Positions 48,739 through 57,159 of a DNA stretch of 64,000 bases are shown piece by piece (the stretch's first letter is position 1; each line of letters opens with the position of its first letter). This DNA is from Flexivirga endophytica. Lineage in GTDB: Bacteria; Actinomycetota; Actinomycetes; Actinomycetales; Dermatophilaceae. The notes under the pieces are model-generated. The model was given only the letters and a program-made list of their open reading frames with translations, searched no databases and was not told where the DNA came from. Made by a program: the position numbers and the translations under genes. The stretch is taken from positions 186,001 through 250,000 of the forward strand of contig NZ_BMHI01000003.1 of NCBI RefSeq assembly GCF_014640635.1, given 5' to 3'.

Positions 48739-48867
48739 ATTGCCTCCCTCATCCGACGGGAGCCAGCATTCGACCCGTGTTTGTTCGGTCGCTCGCTTCG
48801 CTCGCTCATGCAGTTCATCCTCACACGCGCAACGCGCGTTTGCCCGACGGTGTTCGATGAAGAGACG
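48739..48867. other. 129-bp spacer with inverted repeats
   Basis: It contains GGTCGCTCGCTTCGCTCGCTC (48789-48809), a low-complexity palindromic run common in actinobacterial genomes, and ACGCGCAACGCGCGT. It should hold the promoter of the TerD gene's downstream neighbour's terminator region; no ORF supported. Confidence 0.4.
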
Positions 48868-49821
48868 TCAGGACTTGTGCCGACGTTCCGCGATCCGCAG
48901 CGCCAGCTGGAAGCGGGTGCTGACGCCGTGCTCGCTCATCATCGCGGCGATCCGCCGGCGCACGGTGCGCAACGAGATGCCCATCGCCCGGGCGATGGCC
49001 TCGTCGGTCAGGCCCTGCTGCATCCAGTCGACCAGCGCACCACCGGACGAGTCGTCGGCCTGCTCGGCAGGAGCCGCCGATGCCCAGAGCCGGTCGAAGA
49101 GCTCGATGAACGCGGCCACCACCATCGGGTCGCGCAGCAGCACGTGGTCACCGCCGCCGCGACCCCACTCGGTCGTCCCGATCGCAACCTCTTCGCCGAA
49201 CACCACGAACTCCGACGGCAGCGAGCCGGCGATACGCTGCTGCTCGCCGAGTTCGGCCCAGGCGGCCAACGCGTCCGCGTGGTCGTGCAGCGTGTCGGGC
49301 AGATAGAGCGTGCGCTGCTCCCGGCCGGCGCCCAACTGCTGACGCACCGTCGGGTGCTCGTCGAGCGACCGAGGCGCACCAGGTGCCGCCTGCCGTATGA
49401 CGCCAACGGTCGACGCCACCAGATGCTCGTAGACGGAGGTCAGGACCGCTTGGTCCACTCGCTCGCGCAACGGTTGGTCCGAGGTCGAAAGCTCCTGTCC
49501 GACACGGTGATCAGTCACGAAGCTGTCGATCGCGTCGCGCACCCGCGCGAGATCCTGCCGCCGGGTCGCGAGCCGAGCCTCCTCCGCGCTGACGACCCGC
49601 TCGAGCGACGCCCGCGGGTGATCGGCGACCACCTCGCCGAGGTCGGTGAGGCGGACCAGCCGCCGGGCGCGCAGCTGCTCGATGGCGTGCTCGGCCTCGT
49701 AGTCGGTCCAGCCCAACTGGGCCACGTGCGCGGCGAGTGTCTGGCCGGGCGTGCGCAACACGTGCCGGTAGAGCTCCTCCCCCTGCGCACCGACGCCGAG
49801 CACTCCGAGACGGCCGTCCAC
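48868..49821 (-). CDS. LuxR-type HTH regulator with TrmB-like N-terminus (paralogue of 32936)
   Basis: 317 aa from the GTG at 49821, chosen because AGGAG lies 8 nt upstream; the longer frame runs into the DUF3151 gene. N-terminal TrmB-like region (LRTPGQTLAAHVAQLGWTDYEAEHA), an unknown middle domain and a C-terminal HTH (LTDEAIARAMGISLRTVRRR). The last residues RFQLALRIAERR mirror RFQAGVLAARQG in the 32936 protein. Starts 10 bp after the DUF3151 stop. Ligand and targets unknown. Confidence 0.82.
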   Translation of the reverse strand: MDGRLGVLGVGAQGEELYRHVLRTPGQTLAAHVAQLGWTDYEAEHAIEQLRARRLVRLTDLGEVVADHPRASLERVVSAEEARLATRRQDLARVRDAIDSFVTDHRVGQELSTSDQPLRERVDQAVLTSVYEHLVASTVGVIRQAAPGAPRSLDEHPTVRQQLGAGREQRTLYLPDTLHDHADALAAWAELGEQQRIAGSLPSEFVVFGEEVAIGTTEWGRGGGDHVLLRDPMVVAAFIELFDRLWASAAPAEQADDSSGGALVDWMQQGLTDEAIARAMGISLRTVRRRIAAMMSEHGVSTRFQLALRIAERRHKS

Positions 49822-49831
49822 CGGTCTGCTC

Positions 49832-50236
49832 CTACAAACCCAATTCGCGCGCCGCCGTGGCCGACGAGTCCCGCAAAAAGTCGGCGCAACGGCGCTGCTC
49901 ATCGGTCTCGCCGATCTCACCGGCAGCCTTGGCCAGCGCACCCAGAGCGCGCAGGAAGCCGCGGTTGGGCTCGTGCTCCCACGGCACCGGCCCTTGGCCG
50001 CGCCAACCCGACTTGCGCAGCGAGTCCAGGCCACGGTGGTAACCGGTGCGGGCGAATGCGTAACCCTCGATCACGTCGCCGTCGGCCAGCGCGTCCTCGG
50101 CGAGCGTCGCCCAGACGAGCGACGAGCTCGGATAGGACCGAGCCACATCCCGCGGGTCGACACCTTGCTCCAGAGGCGAAAACGCAGGATCCACAGGTAG
50201 TTTCGTCTCGGGTATGCCGAGCAGATTCTCAGTCAT
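49832..50236 (-). CDS. DUF3151 domain protein
   Basis: 134 aa, helical. The family is nearly confined to actinobacteria and usually sits beside fbaA and purA, as here. ARSYPSSSLVWATLAEDALADG and YAFARTGYHRGLDSLRKSGW with PNRGFLRALGAL are conserved blocks; TPR-like helices are possible. Function unknown. It is downstream of fbaA, separated by repeat copy D. Confidence 0.9.
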   Translation of the reverse strand: MTENLLGIPETKLPVDPAFSPLEQGVDPRDVARSYPSSSLVWATLAEDALADGDVIEGYAFARTGYHRGLDSLRKSGWRGQGPVPWEHEPNRGFLRALGALAKAAGEIGETDEQRRCADFLRDSSATAARELGL

Positions 50237-50260
50237 TTCGATCTAACCGTTCTTGGGATT

Positions 50261-50314
50261 GGGGTCCCCGCGAGGTATTCGAAGGAGCGAAGCGGGGGAG
50301 AAACTTCGTGGGGT
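50261..50314. repeat. Dispersed palindromic repeat, family 1, copy D (flush with the fbaA stop)
   Basis: GGGGTCCCCGCGAGGTATTC ... AACTTCGTGGGGT. Its edge abuts the fbaA stop codon at 50315-50317; it lies between fbaA and the DUF3151 gene. Confidence 0.85.
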
Positions 50315-51337
50315 TCAGTGCTTCCCGGCCGATCCGAGGTTCTCGCAGGCGACGACGACGCGCTCCGACATACCGGTCTCGCCCGCCTTGCCCCAGGCCC
50401 GCGGGTCGTACTGCTTCTTGTTGCCGACCTCGCCGTCGATCTTCAGCACACCGTCGTAGTTGCCGATCATCCAGCCGGCGATCGGGCGGGTGAAGGCGTA
50501 CTGGGTGTCCGTGTCGACGTTCATTTTCACCACGCCGTAAGAGACCGCCTCGGCGATCTCCTTCGGGTCCGAACCGGAGCCACCGTGGAAGACCAGGTGG
50601 AACGGCTTGCCGTCAGCGGTCTTGAACTCCTCGTGCACGGCGGCCTGTGCCTTCTGCAGGACCTCGGGCCGCAGCTTGACGTTGCCCGGCTTGTAGACGC
50701 CGTGCACGTTGCCGAAGGTCAACGCGGTCATGTAGTAGCCGTGGTCGCCGGTGCCGAGTGCTTTCGCGGTCGCGATGGCATCCTCCGGAGTGGAGTAGAG
50801 CTTGTCGTCGATCTTGCCCTCGACGCCGTCCTCCTCGCCGCCGACGACTCCGACCTCGATCTCCAGGATGATCTTGGCGTCACGGCACTTGGCGAGCAGT
50901 TCCTCTGCGATCTGGAGGTTCTCGTGCAGCTCGACCGCGGAGCCGTCCCACATGTGCGACTGGAAGTAGGGCAGGCCGCCCTGCTTGACGCGCTCGGTCG
51001 AGGCCTCGAGCAGCGGGCGCACGAACGTGTCCAGCTTGTCTTTGGGGCAGTGGTCGGTGTGCAGCGCGATGTTGACGTCATACGCCTTGGCGATCTCGTG
51101 CGCGAAGGCCGAGAACGCGAGCGCACCGGTGATCATGTTCTTGACGCCCTGGCCGGAGAAGTACTCCGCGCCGCCGGTCGAGACCTGGATGATGCCGTCG
51201 CTGCCGGCGTCGGCGAAACCCTTGATCGCGGCGTTGAGGGTCTGACTGCTGGAGACGTTGATCGCCGGGTAGGCGAATCCGCCCTTCTTGGCCCGATCGA
51301 GCATCTCGGCGTACTTCTCGGGGGTCGCGATCGGCAT
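50315..51337 (-). CDS. fbaA: Fructose-bisphosphate aldolase, class II
   Basis: 340 aa from the ATG at 51337 with CAGGAGGG upstream; the longer frame has no support. It splits fructose 1,6-bisphosphate in glycolysis. FAYPAINVSSSQTLNAA, HTDHCPKDKLD (zinc-binding His and catalytic Asp) and VFHGGSGSDPKEI are typical of the zinc enzyme. The repeat directly after its stop may act as a terminator or processing site. Confidence 0.97.
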   Translation of the reverse strand: MPIATPEKYAEMLDRAKKGGFAYPAINVSSSQTLNAAIKGFADAGSDGIIQVSTGGAEYFSGQGVKNMITGALAFSAFAHEIAKAYDVNIALHTDHCPKDKLDTFVRPLLEASTERVKQGGLPYFQSHMWDGSAVELHENLQIAEELLAKCRDAKIILEIEVGVVGGEEDGVEGKIDDKLYSTPEDAIATAKALGTGDHGYYMTALTFGNVHGVYKPGNVKLRPEVLQKAQAAVHEEFKTADGKPFHLVFHGGSGSDPKEIAEAVSYGVVKMNVDTDTQYAFTRPIAGWMIGNYDGVLKIDGEVGNKKQYDPRAWGKAGETGMSERVVVACENLGSAGKH

Positions 51338-51408
51338 GAAGGCCCTCCTGCAGGCGTCGGCGAACGTTACGTCCCACCATCCAACCATCGTCGGCCGATG
51401 GAGCGAAG

Positions 51409-52023
51409 TCACACTCGCGGCACCGCTTGCTCCTCGGCCACGAGCATCGGATCGACGTTCCACATCTTGACGACTCGTTTACCGCGAACGTCCGCGATCA
51501 ACGACACCGTCGCCGTGTCCAACGTGAAGATCTGCCCACACCGTGCAGGCAGCCCGACCGCGCGTGCAGCCAAGATCCGAATGACGTGCCCGTGGGCGAA
51601 TGCGATGACAGTGGGTACGTCCTCGATCATCGCCAGAAAGCGATCGACGCGATCCCCGACCGCCTCGACGGTCTCACCCCCGGGGCAGCCGTCCGCCCAG
51701 ATGTCCCACCCCGCACGACGTGCGCGGATCTCGGACGGCGTGAGACCCTCGTATTCGCCGTAGTCGAGCTCCAACAGTTCGTCGCACAGGCCGATCGGCC
51801 GGTCTGCGCCCATGACCGACTCCGCGGTGACCCTCGCCCGACTCAACGGGCTGGAGAACGCCGATGCGAGCGCGAACTCGTCCCCGAGAACGACCCGCGC
51901 GGCATTCCCTGCACTGGTCGCCTGCTCCAACCCATTGGGCGTGAGCGGGATGTCGGTGAGGCCCGTGTGCTGGCCGGTGACACTCCACCCGGTCTCGCCG
52001 TGACGAACCAACAGCAATTTCAC
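51409..52023 (-). CDS. Histidine phosphatase family protein (phosphoglycerate mutase-like)
   Basis: 204 aa from the GTG at 52023, preceded by AAGGAG; VKLLLVRHGETGWSV begins directly with the RHG motif (phospho-His). LLELDYGEYEGLTPSEI and FAHGHVIRILAAR supply the acid and second His. Broad family: acts on sugar phosphates or other phosphoesters. Substrate unknown. On the same strand as, and 24 bp after, the ECF sigma gene. Confidence 0.9.
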   Translation of the reverse strand: MKLLLVRHGETGWSVTGQHTGLTDIPLTPNGLEQATSAGNAARVVLGDEFALASAFSSPLSRARVTAESVMGADRPIGLCDELLELDYGEYEGLTPSEIRARRAGWDIWADGCPGGETVEAVGDRVDRFLAMIEDVPTVIAFAHGHVIRILAARAVGLPARCGQIFTLDTATVSLIADVRGKRVVKMWNVDPMLVAEEQAVPRV

Positions 52024-52046
52024 TTCGGGCTCCTTCGATAGAATGG

Positions 52047-53321
52047 TCAGGTCGCGACTCGGTTGCGCCGAGCCGCCAATTGTTGCCGCTCTCGCGCGTT
52101 CGCGCATCGCTCGATCGCGAGGTCGAATGCCGCCACAGCTTCGGTATGGCGACCCGCCCGCGCCAGCAGCTCCGCACGGACCGCGGGCAGCCGGTGCGAG
52201 TGCGGCAGCGCCTCCTCCAGCCCGTCCAGCAGACCGAGCGCGCCCGTCAAGTCGCCGGCCTCTGCTACGGCGACCGCGCGGTTCAGCCGGACCACCGGCG
52301 AGCCCGTCAGGTCCTCCAGCTGCCGGTAGTAGTCGGCGATCGTCAGCCAGTCGGTGTCAGCCGCACTGGTGGCCCGCGCATGCTCCGCCGCGATGAGCGC
52401 CTGCAGCACGTACTCCGCCGCTAGCGCGCTCTCCAGAGTCACACCTCGTGTGCCGACCAGCTCTCCGAGCAACGCCATACCTTCGTCGATCTCGTCGCGG
52501 TGCCAGGTGCTGCGGTCCTGCTCCGGCAGCAGCACCAACGACCCGTCAGCACCCACGCGCGCGTCCCGACGTGCGTGCTGCAACAGCATGAGCGCGAGCA
52601 ACGCTTGCAGCGCCGAGTTGTCCGCAGCGGCACGCCCGGTTGCCCGCACGAGGTGCACGAGTCGGATGGCCTCCCCCGACAGTTCGGCACGCAGCACACC
52701 TTCCCCGCTGCCGGGCGCGTATCCGGCGGTGAACGCCAAATACGCAACACGCGCAACGGTTTCCAGTCGCTGTGGCAACACTTCGTCATCGGGTATGGCG
52801 AGCGGGACCCCCGCCGCAACGACCTTCTTGCGAGCGCGGGTGAGCCGGGCAGCCATCGTCGGCTCGGGCACCAGGAAGAGTCGTGCGATGTCCGCGGTGG
52901 AGACGCCGAGCACCAGGCGCAGGGTGAGCGCCGCACCGGCCTCCTGGCTCAGCGCCGGATGCGCGGCGAGCAACACCAGCCGCAACAGATCGTCAGAGCC
53001 CGCGGGTCGAGTGCCGCGAGGGACGAGCGGTGTATCGCGACCGAGGCCCTCCAGCCGCTTCACCTCCTCCACCGCCAACAACGGCTGCTTCTTGGCCGCG
53101 ACGGCCTCCGCACGCAGCCGATCAAGCACTCGCCGCTTGGCGGCGGTCATCAGCCAGGCCGGCGGGTTGTCCGGCATTCCCGCATCCGGCCAACTGCGCG
53201 CGGCACGCTCGAACGCATCCGCGAGCGCGTCCTCGGCCAGGTCCAACCGGCGCGTCTGTGCGACGAGCAGGGCCAGCAACCGGCCCCACTCGTCGCGCCA
53301 TACGACCTCGATCGGCTCCAT
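52047..53321 (-). CDS. ECF42-type RNA polymerase sigma factor with C-terminal TPR-like domain
   Basis: 424 aa. Sigma region 2 covers ~1-75, region 4 ~110-180 (GVSTADIARLFLVPEPTMAARLTRARKK), and the C-terminal ~240 residues form the helical TPR-like domain needed by ECF42 sigmas. Its ATG shares one base with the stop of a DGPF gene, and three DGPF genes precede it, the hallmark ECF42 context. Residues 93-108 of the region 2-4 linker (LGRDTPLVPRGTRPAG) are encoded by a dispersed repeat. Confidence 0.92.
   Translation of the reverse strand: MEPIEVVWRDEWGRLLALLVAQTRRLDLAEDALADAFERAARSWPDAGMPDNPPAWLMTAAKRRVLDRLRAEAVAAKKQPLLAVEEVKRLEGLGRDTPLVPRGTRPAGSDDLLRLVLLAAHPALSQEAGAALTLRLVLGVSTADIARLFLVPEPTMAARLTRARKKVVAAGVPLAIPDDEVLPQRLETVARVAYLAFTAGYAPGSGEGVLRAELSGEAIRLVHLVRATGRAAADNSALQALLALMLLQHARRDARVGADGSLVLLPEQDRSTWHRDEIDEGMALLGELVGTRGVTLESALAAEYVLQALIAAEHARATSAADTDWLTIADYYRQLEDLTGSPVVRLNRAVAVAEAGDLTGALGLLDGLEEALPHSHRLPAVRAELLARAGRHTEAVAAFDLAIERCANARERQQLAARRNRVAT
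53004..53044. repeat. Dispersed palindromic repeat, family 2, copy 3 (in frame in the sigma factor gene)
   Basis: GGGTCGAGTGCCGCG ... GGTGTATCGCGACCGA, a diverged relative of 45164-45213. Encodes GRDTPLVPRGTRPAG, aligned in frame with LDTPPPLRSSDTRPAS of dhaM. Confidence 0.65.
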
Positions 53322-53674
53322 CAATCGGTCATACCCTCGATCTGGATGCACGGGCGGATCTCGATCGAATAGATCTCCGGCAGCAGGGCGCACCATTTCA
53401 CGACCTGATCGAGATCAGCTGCCTCGAGCAGATAGAAGCCGCCGAGGTATTCGGCCGTCTCGGCGTAGGGACCGTCGGTGAGTTCGACGCTGCCGCCGCG
53501 CCGGCGCAGTGTCGTCGCGGTGTCGGTGCCGTCCAGGGCTTCGCCGCCGAGGATCGCGGCGCCGACCTCCCGACCGAATGTCACGTGCGCCCGGTGCCAG
53601 CGCTCCCGGTCGGCCGGATCAGCGTTCTCCCACTCACCTTCCGACCCGGCCAGCAGGACCAGATACTTGGTCAC
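53321..53674 (-). CDS. DGPF/YCII-related protein 1
   Basis: 117 aa from the GTG at 53674, overlapping the preceding DGPF gene by 4 bp. YCII-like alpha/beta fold starting VTKYLVLLAGSEGEWE; the DGPF motif is changed to DGPYAET. Such proteins are the standard partners of ECF42 sigma factors; their biochemical role is unknown. Closest of the three to the sigma gene. Confidence 0.88.
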   Translation of the reverse strand: MTKYLVLLAGSEGEWENADPADRERWHRAHVTFGREVGAAILGGEALDGTDTATTLRRRGGSVELTDGPYAETAEYLGGFYLLEAADLDQVVKWCALLPEIYSIEIRPCIQIEGMTD

Positions 53675-54030
53675 GCCGACTCCTCGTAGCCCTCGATCGT
53701 GATGCACGGTCGGATCTCCAGGCTGTATGACGGGGGCAGCAACTTGCACCACTCGACCACCTGGTCCGGATCGGCTGCCTCGACAAGATAGAAGCCCCCG
53801 ATCATCTCTGCGGTCTCCGCGAACGGGCCGTCGGTCACCACCGGCTCTCCGTCGACGTGCCGCAAAGTCCTTGCCGCGTCGGGTCCGTCGAGCGCCTGGC
53901 CGCCGAGCAGGTTGGCTCCGACCGCCGCGTCGAATGCGTGGTGCTGGTCGTGGAACGCCTGCTGTTCCTCGGCGGACGCACTCTCCCAACCGCCGGGTTC
54001 GTAGGCGATGAGGACCAGATATTTCGTCAT
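53671..54030 (-). CDS. DGPF/YCII-related protein 2
   Basis: 119 aa. MTKYLVLIAYEPGGWE at the N-terminus, intact VTDGPFAET motif at ~66-74, and GGFYLVEAADPDQVVEWCKLLP, almost the same as in protein 1, so the two are recent duplicates. Overlaps protein 3 by 4 bp and protein 1 by 4 bp. Confidence 0.9.
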   Translation of the reverse strand: MTKYLVLIAYEPGGWESASAEEQQAFHDQHHAFDAAVGANLLGGQALDGPDAARTLRHVDGEPVVTDGPFAETAEMIGGFYLVEAADPDQVVEWCKLLPPSYSLEIRPCITIEGYEESA

Positions 54031-54389
54031 GATTCACGCTCCGCGGGGTCCACGCAGCGGCGCAGCTCGACACCGTCGCCGAGGGCGGTGATGATCTTGC
54101 AGCACTCGAGCACGTCCTCGACGTTCTCGGTCTCTACCGTGAAGAAGCCACCGAGTTGTTCGGCCGATTCAGCGAACGGTCCGTCGGTCACCGTCTGGGA
54201 CCCCGGGGAGACGTGCCGCGCCTCGGTAGTCGCGTGCAGCTCCGCACCGCCGGTGATCTTGTGTCCGCGTGCGACCAATTCCTGTGAGAACCGGCCGTAT
54301 TCGGCATACCCACGCTTGCGGTCCTCGGCGGACATCGTCGTCCACCAGCGATCGGCGTCGCCCACGAGGACAATCATGTATTCGGTCAT
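54027..54389 (-). CDS. DGPF/YCII-related protein 3
   Basis: 120 aa, the first gene of the sigma operon and the most divergent of the three. MTEYMIVLVGDADRWW, intact VTDGPFAES, and CC and C residues in VLECCKIITAL and RRCVD not shared by the others. A TGTCGA-N17-CGTC element 50 bp upstream fits the ECF42 promoter pattern as I recall it, so the operon is probably autoregulated. Confidence 0.9.
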   Translation of the reverse strand: MTEYMIVLVGDADRWWTTMSAEDRKRGYAEYGRFSQELVARGHKITGGAELHATTEARHVSPGSQTVTDGPFAESAEQLGGFFTVETENVEDVLECCKIITALGDGVELRRCVDPAERES

Positions 54390-54438
54390 GGTTCGTTCCC
54401 TTCGAACTCGCGTCCTTCACATCCTCTGACAGCACGAT

Positions 54439-54465
54439 GACGGGCGCACGACACCGGAATCGACA
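54439..54465 (-). promoter_or_regulatory. Candidate ECF42-dependent promoter of the DGPF-sigma operon
   Basis: On the minus strand TGTCGA (54465-54460) is followed after 17 bp by CGTC (54442-54439). From memory, the published ECF42 motif is TGTCGA at -35 and CG(A/T)C at -10. It lies 50 bp before the first DGPF gene. Confidence 0.6.
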
Positions 54466-54554
54466 ACTCGGCGCAAACTTTTCCCGAGAGCGCCACGATT
54501 CGGGCTGCCGGGAGGCACCGCGCCGGCCGCATCGCCCGATACCGTCACAGTCCC

Positions 54555-55035
54555 ATGAGACTGCGAGAGAGCGCGCGGGCGTTGATCATCGACCCGGACG
54601 ACCGGGTCCTACTGGTGCACTTCGACTGGCCCGGGCTGGAGCCCGCGGGTGGATTCTGGGCGAGCCCCGGGTGGGGGTGTCGAGCCCGGTGAGTCCCGGC
54701 TGGACGCCATACAGCGTGAGCTCCGGGAGGAGACCGGGTTGCACGTCGATCATCTCGGCCCGGAGCTCTGGACCAAGACGGCGACGTTCGAGATGTCGGA
54801 CTGGGAGGGCCAGATCGACCACATCCACCTGTACCGCGTGGATCGCTTCGAGCCGTCCCCGGAGATGACTTGCGCGCAGCTCGCCGCCGAGCACGTGCAC
54901 GGGGTCCGATGGTGGTCACCGGACGAGATCGCCGCAGAGACAGCGACATTCGCACCCCGCGCTCTCCCTGACCTACTGGCCGACTTGAAGGAGCACGGCA
55001 TACCGGACCCACCCGTTGAGATCAGCGGGTTCTGA
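54555..55035 (+). pseudogene. NUDIX hydrolase gene split by a 1-bp frameshift
   Basis: Frame one from the ATG at 54555 encodes MRLRESARALIIDPDDRVLL to GGFWASPG, then ends at a premature stop near 54692. The rest continues one frame over, with a complete Nudix box (GGVEPGE, then RELREETGL) and a normal C-terminus ending at 55035. Removing one G from the CCCCGGG run near 54665 restores SPGGGVEPGES. It would be a ~160-aa hydrolase of nucleoside diphosphate derivatives. Recent inactivation, sequencing error and programmed frameshifting are all possible. Confidence 0.8.
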
Positions 55036-55160
55036 CGCTTGCCGGCCAACGCGATCCGACGCAGTCCTTCAGCCGGACGAGATCTTCGCCGACGGCCCCC
55101 CGTAGACGCTCGAAACCGCGGATGACGCTTCAGACGGCGATTGACACCGCTGCTGCACCG

Positions 55161-55826
55161 TCAATGACGGTTTCGACCGTCAGCCGCCCCATTGAAGCCG
55201 TGCACGTGCCGCAACACCCACACGTGCATCGCGATCGCAGCCGCCGCGCCGGCGTTGATCGACCGTGTCGAGCCGAACTGCTCGATGTGCAGCACGTCGA
55301 CGCACGCCTGCTGCATCTCCGGCGTGAGCCCCGGGCCCTCCTGGCCGAAGACGAGCACGCACCGCTGCGGCAGCTCATAGGTCTCGATCGCCTTGCTGCC
55401 CGGAATGTTGTCGATGCCGATCAGCGGTAGCCGCTCGCCGGCCGCCCACGACGCCAGGTCTGCAACGTCGGGGTGATGGAACTCGTGCTGGTAACGGTCG
55501 GTCACCATCGCGCCGCGACGGTTCCACCGGCGTTTGCCGACGATGTGAAAAGCCTTGGCACCCATGGCGTTCGCGGTCCGGATCACCGAACCGATGTTGA
55601 AGTCGTGGCCCCAGTTCTCCACCGCGACGTGGAAGTCGTGCCGGTGCTCGTCCAGATCGGCGACGATCGCCTCGTGCGTCCAGTAGCGGTAGCGATCCTC
55701 GACATTGCGCCGGTCGCCCTGCGCCAACAACTCGGGGTCGTACCTCGGATCCGGCCTGCCGTCGGGCAGCGTCGGCCACTCACCGACATACGGCCCGACG
55801 CCGACTTCGTGCTCACTCACGGTCAC
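55161..55826 (-). CDS. SpoU/TrmH-family RNA methyltransferase (SPOUT fold)
   Basis: 221 aa, GTG start at 55826 directly abutting the stop of the WYL gene; a second GTG at 55820 is possible. WGHDFNIGSVIRTANAMGAKAFH, VLVFGQEGPGLTPEM and GSTRSINAGAAAAIAMH are the three SPOUT motifs forming the trefoil-knot SAM site. It 2'-O-methylates a tRNA or rRNA ribose; target not determinable. Probably in an operon with the WYL regulator by position only. Confidence 0.93.
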   Translation of the reverse strand: MTVSEHEVGVGPYVGEWPTLPDGRPDPRYDPELLAQGDRRNVEDRYRYWTHEAIVADLDEHRHDFHVAVENWGHDFNIGSVIRTANAMGAKAFHIVGKRRWNRRGAMVTDRYQHEFHHPDVADLASWAAGERLPLIGIDNIPGSKAIETYELPQRCVLVFGQEGPGLTPEMQQACVDVLHIEQFGSTRSINAGAAAAIAMHVWVLRHVHGFNGAADGRNRH

Positions 55827-56780
55827 TCAGCCAACCGCATTCCCCGCCAACGCCGCCGTCCGGGTCGCCAGCCGCGCGTATGCCGCCACCAGCTCGTCGT
55901 TGTCCAGCACCTCGAAGTCGTGCGGCAGCCGCAGCAACCACCATGCCATCGCGTCCAGGTTCTGCGAGCCGACCTGCAGGTCGCAGTGGGCGTCGTCGAC
56001 CGCGCGCAGAGTGCCCCACCGGGCGACATACTCATCGACCTCCGCGACCGGGCAGTGCAGCCGCACGGTGGCCTCGTACTCCCACCCGGAGTGCATCGAC
56101 CGCCGGATGTAGGCCTCGGCGTCGGGCGCCTCCCGCGGGGTGAAGCCGAACGTCGATCCGCGAACTTCCGTCATCCGGTCGAGCCGGAAGGACCGCCAGT
56201 CGTCCCGGTCCAGGTCGAAAGCCATGAGATACCAACGCCTTCCGGTCGCGATGAGCCGATAGGGCTCCACCCGCCGGTACGACGCAGCGCCGTCACGGGC
56301 GATGTAGTCGAAGCGCGCCTGATGATGCTCACGGACGGCCCGGGCGAGCGCCAGCAGCGCGTCCGAGTCGACGGTAGTGCCCTGGTAATCGATCGCCACC
56401 GTCGCCTCCTGGACGGCGGTCACATGCGCTCGTATGGCGGCCGGCATCACCTGGTCCAGCTTGGCCATCGTGCGCAGCGCGGCCTCCCCCACGCCGGCAA
56501 CCGTCCCGCCGGCAGCAAGCCGCAGACAGACCGCAACAGCGACCGCCTCCTCCTGGTCCAGCAGCAGCGGCGGCAGCGCCCGCCCGGCGCCGAGCTGGTA
56601 ACCGCCACCGGTTCCCCGGCTGGACTGCACCGGATAGCCGAGCTCACGCAACCTGTCGACGTCCCTGCGCACCGAGCGCGTCGTCACCCCGAGCCGATCG
56701 GCCAGGTCCTCGCCGGTCCAGACGGCCTGCGCCTGGAGCAGGCCGAGCAGCTGCAGCAGTCGTGCCGTTGTCGTCGCCAT
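55827..56780 (-). CDS. WYL-domain transcriptional regulator (DeoR/HTH_11 N-terminus)
   Basis: 317 aa from the ATG at 56780; ATGs at 56789 and 56792 are alternatives lying nearer the operator. N-terminal HTH (GEDLADRLGVTTRSVRRDVDRLRELGYPV), a middle WYL domain (RVEPYRLIATGRRWYLMAFDL) and a WCX C-terminal domain. WYL domains bind single-stranded nucleic acid or nucleotides in several defence and stress systems. A GAGGACA-N5-TGTCCTC palindrome 22-41 bp upstream suggests autorepression. No defence genes are adjacent. Confidence 0.92.
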   Translation of the reverse strand: MATTTARLLQLLGLLQAQAVWTGEDLADRLGVTTRSVRRDVDRLRELGYPVQSSRGTGGGYQLGAGRALPPLLLDQEEAVAVAVCLRLAAGGTVAGVGEAALRTMAKLDQVMPAAIRAHVTAVQEATVAIDYQGTTVDSDALLALARAVREHHQARFDYIARDGAASYRRVEPYRLIATGRRWYLMAFDLDRDDWRSFRLDRMTEVRGSTFGFTPREAPDAEAYIRRSMHSGWEYEATVRLHCPVAEVDEYVARWGTLRAVDDAHCDLQVGSQNLDAMAWWLLRLPHDFEVLDNDELVAAYARLATRTAALAGNAVG

Positions 56781-56802
56781 GGGATCCATCATCGGTGATA
56801 CT

Positions 56803-56821
56803 GAGGACAGAAGTTGTCCTC
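56803..56821. promoter_or_regulatory. Palindromic operator upstream of the WYL gene
   Basis: GAGGACA-GAAGT-TGTCCTC, 7-bp perfect arms, just upstream of the WYL start. AGGACA-type palindromes are common autoregulatory sites of this HTH_11-WYL family. Confidence 0.6.
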
Positions 56822-56920
56822 TTACACGGGACGCATTCGGGCCGACGGCATACCGCCCGATGACAGTTGTGGCCCTGCCATCTCATACATGGCAGGGCCT
56901 CGGCTGCAGTCAACAACGAC

Positions 56921-57159
56921 TAGACTGCACACCCGTGGCGACACACCGCGACGCCGATGAATAACCGGCGACAAACTCCCTAACGCCACGCCGGCAAGGC
57001 GACACGCCGTGGCGCAGGAACATTTTCCGCGAAACCCTTGCGCGCCATGCACGGCGCACGGTAGAAATATCGAACTGCACCGCTTCGGCGGAACAGTTTC
57101 CGAATCGCTTCGGCGGCTCGGAACGAAGGCCCCGGAAACTCATACTTTCCGGGGCCTTC
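56921..57159 (+). ncRNA. Candidate structured non-coding RNA in a 454-bp gene-free region
   Basis: The 56793-57246 gap has no convincing ORF and is less GC-rich than its surroundings. TAGACT at 56920 could be a -10. Downstream are several stems, including CCGCTTCGGCGG (UUCG tetraloop) with a near repeat TCGCTTCGGCGG 27 bp later. The stretch ends in a perfect 14-bp hairpin (57125-57159). I do not recognise RNase P, tmRNA, SRP or 6C RNA. Strand and ends are inferred. Confidence 0.4.
57125..57159. terminator. Strong hairpin terminator candidate
   Basis: GAAGGCCCCGGAAA (57125-57138) and its exact complement (57146-57159) with a 7-nt loop. No long T-run follows. It would end a transcript from the gene-free region upstream of the DedA gene. 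Confidence 0.7.
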
